Both the position numbers and the translations under genes were made by a program. A DNA stretch of 64,000 bases from Streptomyces sp. NBC_00193 (GTDB lineage Bacteria; Actinomycetota; Actinomycetes; Streptomycetales; Streptomycetaceae), in assembly GCF_026342735.1 (NCBI RefSeq), contig NZ_JAPEMM010000001.1, forward strand, positions 1,798,001 through 1,862,000. Direction: 5' to 3'. The notes under the pieces were generated by a model. That model ran no database searches, was not told the origin of the DNA, and was given only the letters and a program-made list of their open reading frames with translations. Below, in pieces: positions 1 through 7,254 of this stretch. Position 1 is the first letter of the stretch. Each line of letters starts with the position of its first letter.

Positions 1-1
1 C

Positions 2-487
2 TGCAAGACGCTGATCAAGGACATCAACCCGGAGAAGCCGATCACGGTCGAGGCCATCAAGGGCCTGACGGTGATGAAGGACCTCGTCGTCGACATGGAG
101 CCCTTCTTCCAGGCGTACCGGGACGTCATGCCGTTCCTGGTCACCAAGGGCAACGAGCCGACGCGCGAGCGCCTGCAGTCCGCCGAGGACCGCGAGCGCT
201 TCGACGACACCACCAAGTGCATCCTGTGCGCCGCGTGCACGTCCTCGTGCCCGGTGTTCTGGAACGACGGCCAGTACTTCGGCCCGGCGGCGATCGTCAA
301 CGCGCACCGCTTCATCTTCGACTCGCGCGACGAGGCGGGCGAGCAGCGCCTGGAGATCCTGAACGACAAGGACGGCGTGTGGCGTTGCCGCACGACCTTC
401 AACTGCACCGACGCATGCCCGCGCGGCATCGAGGTCACGAAGGCGATCCAGGAAGTGAAGCGCGCCCTCATCACGCGCCGCTTCTGA
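2..487 (+). CDS. sdhB: Succinate dehydrogenase iron-sulfur subunit (3' part)
   Basis: Electron-transfer subunit of the membrane-bound succinate dehydrogenase (complex II), passing electrons from the flavoprotein to quinone. The gene enters the window from the left, so only the last 161 codons are present. The C-terminal ferredoxin-like domain is clear: CILCAACTSSCP supplies Cys ligands for the 4Fe-4S and 3Fe-4S centres, and CRTTFNCTDACPRGI completes them, as in all SdhB proteins. The N-terminal 2Fe-2S domain lies outside. A perfect terminator follows 14 bases after the stop, so this looks like the last gene of the sdhCDAB operon, which is inferred because the rest is not visible. Confidence 0.96.
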   Translation, partial: CKTLIKDINPEKPITVEAIKGLTVMKDLVVDMEPFFQAYRDVMPFLVTKGNEPTRERLQSAEDRERFDDTTKCILCAACTSSCPVFWNDGQYFGPAAIVNAHRFIFDSRDEAGEQRLEILNDKDGVWRCRTTFNCTDACPRGIEVTKAIQEVKRALITRRF

Positions 488-501
488 TTTCTTGACGTAC
501 G

Positions 502-541
502 AAGGCCCCGCCCCCGGTGTTCGCACCGGGGGCGGGGCCTT
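502..541 (+). terminator. Rho-independent-type terminator after sdhB
   Basis: Perfect 18-bp inverted repeat (502-519 with 524-541) closed by a TTCG tetraloop, 14 bases past the sdhB stop. There is no long T tract, which is usual for high-GC actinobacterial terminators. Confidence 0.9.
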
Positions 542-596
542 CCGCGTACCGGCAATCGCCCTACTGGCCCGCCGAAGGCTATGGAATCATCGGCAC

Positions 597-1130
597 ATGA
601 GTGAGCAGCAGCCGAATCCGAACCCTTATGCGAGCGACCCGGGCCAGGGCGACGAGTACAAGTGGGGGCCCGGGACTCCGAGTTACGGCTACCCGCAGCC
701 CTATCCCCAGCCCCCGGCCTACCAGCCGACCATCGGCGGGGCGGGCATTCCGGCCCAGATGCCGCCGGCGGCACCCATGGGGTACCCGGCCGCCGGACTC
801 TCCCTGGGCGACATCACCATCGCCGGCGACCAGATCATCACCCCGTCCGGCACGATGCCGCTCCGGGGCGCGGTCTGGAACGCCACGGACTTCTCCCGGA
901 CGGAGGAGAAGATCCCGGCGCACGCGATCGTGCTGGCCGTCATCTTCTTCCTGTTCTGCCTGCTCGGCCTGTTCTTCCTCCTGATGAAGGAGCGCCGCAC
1001 CACGGGCTACATCCAGATCACGGTCAACAGCGGCGGCCGCCACCACTCCACGATGATCCCGGCCGTGGACCCGGGCACCTACATGTGGGTCATGAGCCAG
1101 ATCAACCAGGCGCGTGCGCTGAGCATGTGA
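597..1130 (+). CDS. Pro/Tyr-rich single-pass membrane protein, function unknown
   Basis: 177-residue protein that I cannot assign to a named family. The first ~65 residues are a Pro/Gln/Tyr-rich, probably disordered cytoplasmic arm. One strongly hydrophobic segment (about residues 102-124, rich in Phe and Leu) is followed by a basic KERR stretch and a short C-terminal region. This layout is common in Streptomyces membrane proteins next to housekeeping genes. The ATG at 597 is chosen because the frame upstream of it runs through the sdhB terminator hairpin and lacks coding character. It stands alone between the terminator and the hydrolase gene 57 bases downstream. Confidence 0.8.
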   Translation: MSEQQPNPNPYASDPGQGDEYKWGPGTPSYGYPQPYPQPPAYQPTIGGAGIPAQMPPAAPMGYPAAGLSLGDITIAGDQIITPSGTMPLRGAVWNATDFSRTEEKIPAHAIVLAVIFFLFCLLGLFFLLMKERRTTGYIQITVNSGGRHHSTMIPAVDPGTYMWVMSQINQARALSM

Positions 1131-1187
1131 CGCAGCACCGGGGGAAACCCGGTGGTCCGCGGGGCGGGGGTCCGCGAAGATCGCCGG

Positions 1188-1946
1188 ATGGTTATTTCTC
1201 ATGATGTGGACGGCCCCGTCGACGCCCCGGCCGTCGTTCTGCTGCATTCCTCCGTGTGCGACCGGCGGATGTGGGAGCCGCAGTGGCAGCCGCTGCTCGC
1301 CGCCGGGTTCCGGGTGGTCCGGGCGGACTTCCGGACCTGTGGCGACTCCCCCGCCGCCGAAGCCCCGTACAGCGACCACGGGGACGTACGGGAGCTGCTG
1401 GAGCACCTCGGCATCCGGCGGGCCGCCTTCGTCGGCTCCTCCTACGGCGGGCGGGTCGCGCTGACGCTGGCCGCGCAGCAGCCGGAGCTGGTGAGCGCGC
1501 TGGCGCTGCTCTGCCCCGCCCGGCCCGCGCAGCGGCGCGGCCCCGCCCTGCTCGCCTTCAACGCCGCCGAAGCCGCCCTGGTGGACGCGGGCGACCTGGA
1601 GGGCGCGGCCAGGCTCAACGCCCGCCAGTGGCTCGGCCCGGAGGCCGACGAGGCCGCGCACGCCCTCGTACGGGCCATGCAGCTCGGGAACCTCCAGGGC
1701 GCCGAGGGGGCCGACGGGGACCACGAGCTCCCCGAGCCCGTCTTCGAACCGGCCGCCCTCACCGCCCCCGTCCTCGGCATCGGCGGCGCGCACGACATCC
1801 CCGAGTTCCGGGACGTCCCCGCCGAGCTGGCCTCCCTGATACCCGGAGCCGTCCACGTCGAGCTGCCCTGGGCCGGCCATCTCCCCTCGCTGGAACGCCC
1901 CGAGGAGATCAATCGGTTGCTGCTCGAGTTCTTGCCGGGACGCTGA
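1188..1946 (+). CDS. Alpha/beta-fold hydrolase
   Basis: 252-residue alpha/beta hydrolase. The oxyanion-hole region LLHSSVCDRRMW and the nucleophile elbow GSSYGG (Ser at about residue 85) are intact. The acid is probably the Asp of GAHDIPEF, and the base the His of WAGHLPSLERP near the C terminus. The complete triad suggests an active esterase or hydrolase of the haloperoxidase/3-oxoadipate enol-lactonase type, but nothing fixes the substrate. The ATG at 1188 is preferred; an in-frame GTG at 1152 would add 12 poorly conserved residues. The next gene starts 95 bases downstream behind its own regulated promoter, so the two are probably separate transcripts. Confidence 0.88.
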   Translation: MVISHDVDGPVDAPAVVLLHSSVCDRRMWEPQWQPLLAAGFRVVRADFRTCGDSPAAEAPYSDHGDVRELLEHLGIRRAAFVGSSYGGRVALTLAAQQPELVSALALLCPARPAQRRGPALLAFNAAEAALVDAGDLEGAARLNARQWLGPEADEAAHALVRAMQLGNLQGAEGADGDHELPEPVFEPAALTAPVLGIGGAHDIPEFRDVPAELASLIPGAVHVELPWAGHLPSLERPEEINRLLLEFLPGR

Positions 1947-1969
1947 CCCGAGACCCCTCCGCCATTCGC

Positions 1970-2027
1970 TTGAACCTGTTCAAAAATAGGTCTACAGTCA
2001 GTGCTGTCAGCAGTTGAACACGTTCAA
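1970..2027 (+). promoter_or_regulatory. Promoter with two TetR-type operators
   Basis: Two 14-bp palindromes of identical form TTGAACNNGTTCAA lie at 1970-1983 and 2014-2027. The first contains the -35 hexamer TTGAAC (1970-1975). A -10 hexamer TACAGT (1993-1998) follows after a 17-base spacer. The second operator lies just downstream of the expected start point. Occupancy of both would block the promoter, and the natural ligand-responsive protein is the TetR regulator at the end of the same operon. Confidence 0.85.
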
Positions 2028-2041
2028 GGGGGCTGAGGGCA

Positions 2042-2446
2042 ATGGACCTCACCGTGGTCGCGTACGTCATCTACCTGCTCATCAGCATCGGACTCACCGT
2101 CTGGGTGGCCCGCACGCTCAGCCGCAACGGGCGCGTCTTCATCGGCGACGTCCTCCAGGGCAACGAGAAGCTCGCGGACGCCGTCAACCAGCTCCTGGTG
2201 GTCGGCTTCTACCTCGTCAACATCGGCTTCGTGACCCTGTACCTGCGGTCGGCCGACGAGATCGTCGCCGCCCGCGGACTCTTCGAGGCGCTGTCGGTCA
2301 AGCTCGGAGTCGTGCTCCTGGTCCTCGGCGTCATGCACCTCGGCAACGTCTGGGTGCTGAACAAGATGCGCCGCCGGGGCATCATGGAGCGCCAGCAGAC
2401 CCCGCCGGTCGGCCCCCAGGGGTGGACCATGCCCGCCGGGGCCTGA
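2042..2446 (+). CDS. Small membrane protein in a TetR-controlled operon
   Basis: 134-residue integral membrane protein with three predicted helices: about residues 5-23, 47-68 (LLVVGFYLVNIGFVTLYL) and 84-105 (LGVVLLVLGVMHLGNVWVL). It ends in a basic and Pro/Gly tail. A GGGGG ribosome-binding site ends nine bases before the ATG. It is the first gene behind the double-operator promoter and is followed within five bases by the DCC-family gene and then tetR, so the three are almost certainly cotranscribed. I do not recognise the family. Pairing with a thiol-disulfide protein suggests an envelope or redox role, which is only inference. Confidence 0.85.
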   Translation: MDLTVVAYVIYLLISIGLTVWVARTLSRNGRVFIGDVLQGNEKLADAVNQLLVVGFYLVNIGFVTLYLRSADEIVAARGLFEALSVKLGVVLLVLGVMHLGNVWVLNKMRRRGIMERQQTPPVGPQGWTMPAGA

Positions 2447-2451
2447 TCACC

Positions 2452-2871
2452 GTGGCCAGGACCGCGGTCCGGCACCTGACGGTGCTCTACGACGCGAACT
2501 GCCCGCTCTGCGTACACATCCGGCACTGGCTGCTCGGCCAGCGCTGGCTGGTACCCCTGCGGCTCATCCCCGCGGCCTCCTTCGAGGCGCAGCGGCTGTA
2601 CCCGCGGCTCGACCACGCCTCCACGCTGAAGGAGATCACCGTCATCGGCGACTCCGGACAGGTGTGGACCGGCACGGACGCCTTCATCGTCTGCCTGTGG
2701 GCGCTGGCCGAGCACCGGCCGAAGGCGAACTGGCTGGCCACACCGGCCGGCCGGCCCTTCGCCAAGGCGGCCATGTACACCGCCTCCACCTGGCGCGAGG
2801 CGGTACGGGACGGCTCCTCGGCGAACGATGGGGAACCGGCCTGTGACGACCAGTGTTCCGCGCCCCGATAG
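2452..2871 (+). CDS. DCC-family (DUF393) thiol-disulfide oxidoreductase-like protein
   Basis: 139-residue protein of the DUF393/DCC family. It begins with the family hallmark LYDANCPLC, where the D-x-x-C-P-x-C motif resembles a thioredoxin-like CxxC site at about residues 17-20. The middle fits the family's Ala- and Leu-rich helical body (TGTDAFIVCLWAL). Members are predicted thiol-disulfide oxidoreductases, but substrates are mostly unknown. The GTG at 2452 is used because the stop of the upstream gene ends at 2446. The tetR start lies 10 bases past the stop, fitting one operon. Confidence 0.88.
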   Translation: MARTAVRHLTVLYDANCPLCVHIRHWLLGQRWLVPLRLIPAASFEAQRLYPRLDHASTLKEITVIGDSGQVWTGTDAFIVCLWALAEHRPKANWLATPAGRPFAKAAMYTASTWREAVRDGSSANDGEPACDDQCSAPR

Positions 2872-2881
2872 GCTCGGGACC

Positions 2882-3640
2882 GTGACTGATCAGAAGGCTC
2901 CCAAGAGCGAGCAGACCCGCACGCTCATCCTCGAGACCGCGCTCCGCCTCTTCCAGGAGCGCGGCTTCGACAAGACGACGATGCGCGGTATCGCCAAGGA
3001 GGCCGGAGTATCGGTCGGCAACGCCTACTACTACTTCGAGTCCAAGGAACATCTGGTCCAGGGCTTCTACGACCGGATCGGCGCCGCGCACCTGGCGGCG
3101 GTCCGGCCGATCCTGGACCACGAGACCGATCTGCAGAAGCGGCTCGCGGGCGTCCTGACCGCCTGGCTGGACATCGCGGCGCCGTACCACGAGTTCGCCT
3201 CGCAGTTCTTCAAGAACGCCGCGGACCCGGAGAGCCCGCTCAGCCCGTTCTCCCCGGAGTCGGAGGCGGCCCGCAAGACGGCGATCGACATGCACCGCGA
3301 GGTGCTGGCGGGGGCCAAGACCAAGGTGCCCGACGAACTGGCCGACGTACTGCCGGAGCTGATGTGGCTCTCGCAGATGGGCCTGGTCCTCTACTGGGTC
3401 TTCGACCGCTCCCCGGACAGCGAGAAGACCCGCAAGCTCGCACAGCGCGGCGCGCAGCTCACGACCCGGGGCATCATCCTGGCCCGGTTCCGGGTGCTGC
3501 GGCCGCTGGTGCGGGAAGTGCACGAGCTGTTCACGGACTTCCTGCCGGGCATGGCCCAGACGGCCGTGTCCCGTCCGGGCCGCAAGCGGGCCTCCGACCC
3601 GGACGCGGGCCCGGAAGAGGGCCCGGAGGTGGGTCCGTAG
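2882..3640 (+). CDS. TetR-family transcriptional regulator, probable autoregulator
   Basis: 252-residue TetR regulator. The N-terminal DNA-binding domain covers about residues 10-60, with the helix-turn-helix in TTMRGIAKEAGVSVGNAYYY and the typical FESKEHLV after it. The remainder is the helical ligand-binding domain. The GTG at 2882 places a normal-length N terminus before the HTH. Last gene of the operon that starts behind paired TTGAACNNGTTCAA operators, so autoregulation is the simplest model. The C terminus is a Gly/Pro/Glu repeat tail, and the repeat DNA continues in frame past the TAG stop at 3638-3640 for 38 more codons. Confidence 0.93.
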   Translation: MTDQKAPKSEQTRTLILETALRLFQERGFDKTTMRGIAKEAGVSVGNAYYYFESKEHLVQGFYDRIGAAHLAAVRPILDHETDLQKRLAGVLTAWLDIAAPYHEFASQFFKNAADPESPLSPFSPESEAARKTAIDMHREVLAGAKTKVPDELADVLPELMWLSQMGLVLYWVFDRSPDSEKTRKLAQRGAQLTTRGIILARFRVLRPLVREVHELFTDFLPGMAQTAVSRPGRKRASDPDAGPEEGPEVGP

Positions 3641-3742
3641 GAGGGCCCACAGGCGGGCCCGGCCGTGGCCCCGCAGGCGGGCCCTGCCGCGGGTCCGCAG
3701 GAGGGCCCGGCCGTGGGTCCGCAGGAGGGCCCGGCCGTGGGT
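3607..3742 (+). repeat. 24-bp minisatellite at the end of tetR
   Basis: Tandem GC-rich repeat with a 24-bp unit (core GGTCCGCAGGAGGGCCC) spanning the tetR C terminus and the gap to the convergent solute-binding gene. Read in the tetR frame it encodes the octapeptide GPQEGPAV about four times, interrupted by the TAG stop at 3638. It fills the whole 103-base intergenic space. Confidence 0.8.
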
Positions 3743-3743
3743 C

Positions 3744-5303
3744 CTACAGCCAGCTGAGCTCCCACAGCCGCCACACGCCGGTGCCGTCCGAGAGGTACTG
3801 GGCGCCGGCGACGGCCTCGCGCGACATCACGTAGTCCTTCTTCTGCCAGATCGGCAGCATCGGGACCTGCTGCGCGACCAGCTTCTGCAGGTCGCGGAAG
3901 TCGTTGGCGGCGGCACCGCGGTCCGAGAAGGACTGGGTGCGGGTGATGAGGGCGTCGACGGCCTTGTCGGAGTAGCCGCTGTTCATGGAGTTGTCGGCTC
4001 CGACGAGCGGGGCGAGGAAGTTGTCCGCGTCCGGGAAGTCGGCGATCCAGCCGATGGTGTAGGCGTCGAACTCGCCCGCCGCGTAGGCCTTCTGGAAGTC
4101 GCTCCACTTCTCGACCGGCTTGATGGTGAGGGCGAAGAGACCGGTGGACTCCAGCTGCGCCTTCAGCTCCTCGGCCTCGGCGACGCTCGAACCGCGCACG
4201 TTGACCCCGAGGGTGATCGCGACCGGGGTGGTGACTCCGGCGTCCTTGAGCAGCTTCTTCGCGGTGAGCCCGTTCGGCGAGGGCCATGCGTCGAAGAACG
4301 GCGTGCTGTGGGCGGCGATGCCCGCCGGGACGAGCGAGTAGAGCGGGGTGACAGTGCCCTTGTAGACCTCGGTCGCGACCTTGGCCCGGTCCACGACCGC
4401 GGCGACGGCCTGGCGGACGGCGGGCTGGGCCACCGGGGAGCCGGGGCGGAGGTTGAAGACCATGCTGCGGATCTCCGTACCGCCCGAGGCCTGGTAGCGG
4501 GTGTCCTCCAGGCCCGGGTTCAGGTCCGCCAGGACCGCCGGGGGCATGTCGCGGTGGGCGACCTCGATCCCGTGGTCGGTCCAGGCCTGCTCCAGCTGCG
4601 CGGAGTCCTTGAAGTACTTCACGGTGACCGGGCTCTTGGAGATCTTGCCCTGGCCCTTGTACGAGGTGTTGGGCTTGAGCTCGGCGCTCGCGCCGGCCGT
4701 GTAGCCGTCGAGGGTGAAGGGACCGGAGCCGTCGACCTTCTCCCCCTCGCGCAGGGCCTTGGCCGGGTACTTGTCCTTGTCCACGATCGAGGCGGCGCCC
4801 GTCGCGATCTTGAACGGGAAGGTGGCGTCCCCGGCGGAGAGGCTGAAGGTGACGGTGCGGCCCTCGGCCTTGACCGACTCCAGGGTGTTGAACAGCGGCG
4901 CCGGCCCCTGGTCGGAGTTGATCGCCTTGATCCGGTCGAAGGAGAACTTGACGTCCTCGGCGGTGATCGCGCGGCCGGAGGAGAACTTCACGTCGGAGCG
5001 CAGCTCGCACTGGTACGTGGTGAGCTTGTCGCCGACGAAGTTGCAGGCGGAGGCCGCGTCGGGCACCGGGGTGTCGGCACCGGGCTTGATGGTCAGCAGC
5101 GACTGGTAGACGTTGCTGAACAGGGCCCAGGAGCCCGCGTCGTACGCCCCTGCGGGGTCGAGGGAGGAGACCACGTCGCTCGTGCCGACGCGGATCGGCT
5201 CCCCGCCGCCGGCGGCCTGCGGCAGCAGCTGCCAGGTGGCGACGCCGGCCACGCCGAGGACCAGCCCGGCCGCGATGACTTTCGAGCGGACAGACCGCAA
5301 CAT
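3744..5303 (-). CDS. ABC transporter substrate-binding protein, peptide (SBP_bac_5) type
   Basis: 519-residue extracytoplasmic solute-binding protein of the oligopeptide/nickel class. The N terminus has a basic start and a hydrophobic segment (about residues 8-25) but no lipobox Cys, so it is either membrane-anchored or cleaved. The family framework is visible: SSLDPAGAYD near the start, YQCELRSDVKFSSGRAITAEDV with SFDRI, a GSGPFTLDGY segment, and a C-terminal lobe with FDAYTIGWIADFPDADNF. The ATG at 5303 is chosen for the GGAG site (5310-5313); an in-frame GTG lies at 5315. No permease or ATPase gene is nearby, so it is an orphan and its partner transporter is unknown. Confidence 0.9.
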   Translation of the reverse strand: MLRSVRSKVIAAGLVLGVAGVATWQLLPQAAGGGEPIRVGTSDVVSSLDPAGAYDAGSWALFSNVYQSLLTIKPGADTPVPDAASACNFVGDKLTTYQCELRSDVKFSSGRAITAEDVKFSFDRIKAINSDQGPAPLFNTLESVKAEGRTVTFSLSAGDATFPFKIATGAASIVDKDKYPAKALREGEKVDGSGPFTLDGYTAGASAELKPNTSYKGQGKISKSPVTVKYFKDSAQLEQAWTDHGIEVAHRDMPPAVLADLNPGLEDTRYQASGGTEIRSMVFNLRPGSPVAQPAVRQAVAAVVDRAKVATEVYKGTVTPLYSLVPAGIAAHSTPFFDAWPSPNGLTAKKLLKDAGVTTPVAITLGVNVRGSSVAEAEELKAQLESTGLFALTIKPVEKWSDFQKAYAAGEFDAYTIGWIADFPDADNFLAPLVGADNSMNSGYSDKAVDALITRTQSFSDRGAAANDFRDLQKLVAQQVPMLPIWQKKDYVMSREAVAGAQYLSDGTGVWRLWELSWL

Positions 5304-5325
5304 CCTTGACTCCACCCCACGTGGC

Positions 5326-5363
5326 CGCGCACCGCAGTGCGCGACCAGCTATCCGATTATCGG
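5326..5363 (-). promoter_or_regulatory. Leader hairpin and palindrome upstream of the solute-binding gene
   Basis: Two symmetric elements lie in the 130-base gap before the gene: a 7-bp hairpin (5326-5332 with 5337-5343, loop CGCA) and the perfect palindrome CCGATTATCGG (5353-5363), which contains a -10-like GATAAT on the minus strand. No convincing -35 was found. They could be an operator and a leader stem. Confidence 0.35.
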
Positions 5364-5433
5364 TCACATCCCATCACGGAATTTCAGCCTCGGGAAGGCC
5401 GATTTGTGGCGTGGCGTTGAGGGTTCGGGTGGT

Positions 5434-6876
5434 TCAGGCCTGATATGAGGCGAGTTCGACGACTGTGATGTCCGACGGCGCGCCGACCCGGACCGGCGGC
5501 CCCCAGGCGCCCGCGCCGCGCGAGACGTACAGCTGGGTGTCGCCGTAGCGCTCCAGCCCGGCGACGGTGGGGTTGGCGAGCTCGGCGACGTACTCGCCGG
5601 GCCAGAGCTGCCCTCCGTGGGTGTGGCCGGAGAGCTGGAGGTCCGCCCCGTACCGGACGGCCTCGTCGATGACGATCGGCTGGTGGGCGAGGAGTACGGC
5701 GCTGCGGGCGCGGTCCCGGTCGCCCAAAGCCGCCTGGAAGTCCGGGCCGTGGCCCTCGCTCTCGCCCGCGATGTCGTTGACCCCGGCGAGGTCGAAGTAC
5801 GGCAGCTCGCGGCGGGCGTTCTCCAGCGGGGTGAGGCCGAGCTCGCGGACGTGGTCGACCCACTGCTGGGCGCCGGAGAAGTACTCGTGGTTGCCGGTGA
5901 CGAAGTACGAGCCGTGGCGCGAGCGGAGGCCGCGGAGCGGTTCCGCGGCGGGGCCGAGGTCGTGAACGCTGCCGTCGACGAGGTCGCCGACGATGGCGAC
6001 GAGGTCGGGCTGCGTGCGGTTGATCGTGTCGACGATGCGGGTGGTGTGGGCGCGGCCCAGGATCGGGCCGAGGTGGATGTCGCTGACCACGGCGATGCGG
6101 AAGCCGTGGGCCGCGCGGGGGAGCTTCGCCAGGGGGACCTGGACCCGCTTGACGCGGGGGCCGCGGAGGACTCCGTACGTGCCGTAGCCGACGGTGCCGG
6201 CTGCTGCGGCGGCGGCCGTGCCGGCCACGATCCGCGCGAAGCGGCGGCGGCTGACGGTGGTGGGGGCGGGCTCCGCGGAGGTGGCCTCCGCCGGGATGGC
6301 CTCCGTCGGCTCGGCCGGGTGCTGCCCGGACAGGGCTGCGGGTTCGGCGGTGGCTGCGAGGGTGGCCTGCGGCGCAGTTCCCCTCCCCGCCCCTTCCCGA
6401 AACCGGGGCTCCGCCCCGGGCCCCGAGGTGGCCGCGCCTGCGGCCGCATGGCGGGGCTCCGCCCCGGACCCCGTTGCGGGGGCGCCCTGCGCCGGCGCGG
6501 GCTCCGCGGCCGGGGCGCCGTGGGGCTGCGCCCCGAGGCTCGCCTGGGGCGTGACCCTGCTCCGGCGGCGGAGCCATACCGCTCTGACGGGCTCGGCCAC
6601 CAGCATGGCCAGGGAGAGGTACATGAGGACGGCCAGCCACATGTAGCCCGGCCAGGCGACCGTGCGCTCCAGCCAGAAGGGGGCTCCCGCGCGGCCCGCG
6701 ACGAGGGCGGCCACGGACAGGAGCGGGAGTGCGAAGGCCAGGGCGGTGCCCGTGCGGCGGATCGCGCCGCCGGGGGCGGTGGTGTCGCGGACCAGGCGGA
6801 TCCAGAGCCAGCGGTGCACCAGTACCAGGAGGGCCAGGACCAGCAGGGCCACGGCCGCGCCGAGGACGATCGTCAT
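5434..6876 (-). CDS. Membrane-anchored metallophosphoesterase
   Basis: 480-residue protein. An N-terminal part with three or four transmembrane helices (about residues 3-105) is followed by a low-complexity linker (about 109-200), a twin-arginine-like SRRRFARIVAG plus Ala-rich segment that forms another hydrophobic helix, and a C-terminal calcineurin-like phosphoesterase domain. All metal-binding motifs are intact: VSDIHLG, GDLVDG, GNHEY, LAHQP and SGHTHGGQ. It fits the YkuE/YaeI-like branch acting outside the membrane, possibly on lipid or cell-wall phosphoesters (inferred). Its start overlaps the stop of the upstream small membrane-protein gene by ATGA, so translation is probably coupled. 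The linker is encoded by repeat-derived DNA. Confidence 0.92.
   Translation of the reverse strand: MTIVLGAAVALLVLALLVLVHRWLWIRLVRDTTAPGGAIRRTGTALAFALPLLSVAALVAGRAGAPFWLERTVAWPGYMWLAVLMYLSLAMLVAEPVRAVWLRRRSRVTPQASLGAQPHGAPAAEPAPAQGAPATGSGAEPRHAAAGAATSGPGAEPRFREGAGRGTAPQATLAATAEPAALSGQHPAEPTEAIPAEATSAEPAPTTVSRRRFARIVAGTAAAAAAGTVGYGTYGVLRGPRVKRVQVPLAKLPRAAHGFRIAVVSDIHLGPILGRAHTTRIVDTINRTQPDLVAIVGDLVDGSVHDLGPAAEPLRGLRSRHGSYFVTGNHEYFSGAQQWVDHVRELGLTPLENARRELPYFDLAGVNDIAGESEGHGPDFQAALGDRDRARSAVLLAHQPIVIDEAVRYGADLQLSGHTHGGQLWPGEYVAELANPTVAGLERYGDTQLYVSRGAGAWGPPVRVGAPSDITVVELASYQA
6378..6534. repeat. Dispersed palindromic repeat inside the phosphoesterase linker
   Basis: Three copies of the palindrome GGGGCTSCGCCCC lie at 6405-6417, 6453-6465 and 6522-6534. 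The first is preceded by a segment resembling the TCCCCTACCCGCCCTTC block of the intergenic repeats seen elsewhere in this window. All are in frame and encode an Ala/Pro/Gly/Glu-rich linker. Confidence 0.7.
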
Positions 6877-7133
6877 GCGCCCGCCTCCGTACGTGATTCA
6901 CGCCGCAGAGCCCGCACCCCGCGCAACCCGATCACTCCGACGGCCGTCCCCAGGAGAAAGGACGCCACCGCCAAGAGAAGGTGGACCCAGAAGTACGCGG
7001 TCGGGTCCCCCGCGGCGTCGAAGGCCAGACCGCTGCCGTCCTTCCACAGGTTCCGGACGAAAGACACCCAGATGAACCAGCTCCACACTCCGAAGGCGAG
7101 CAGGAACCAGGAAGCGGCGCGGCTGAGTCTCAT
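6873..7133 (-). CDS. SCO4848-like small membrane protein
   Basis: 86-residue protein with two transmembrane helices (about residues 8-27, with the aromatic core FGVWSWFIWVSF, and 48-70), an acidic/Gly loop between them, and a basic C terminus. It matches the conserved actinobacterial family that databases name after S. coelicolor SCO4848, judged from context and appearance. The start ATG is at 7133. Its last codon overlaps the start of the metallophosphoesterase (ATGA at 6873-6876). It is divergent from the carboxypeptidase gene, with 121 bases between the starts. Function unknown; conserved position suggests an envelope role. Confidence 0.85.
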   Translation of the reverse strand: MRLSRAASWFLLAFGVWSWFIWVSFVRNLWKDGSGLAFDAAGDPTAYFWVHLLLAVASFLLGTAVGVIGLRGVRALRRESRTEAGA

Positions 7134-7254
7134 GAACTCAGTATCGGTTTCGTCCCCAGGACGGACGCGCCGGGGTGGGCTGTCCCGGCGGTGGTTGCGG
7201 CGGGTTGGCCGATCCATGACGCTAAGCACAGCATCGGGATGTACTTTCACCTGC

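Noticed and set aside
5617..7254. Long open frame leading into the carboxypeptidase gene from the left
   Set aside because: It is antisense to the metallophosphoesterase and small membrane-protein genes, has the low-complexity composition of a GC-rich shadow frame, and the true protein needs its signal peptide at 7255.
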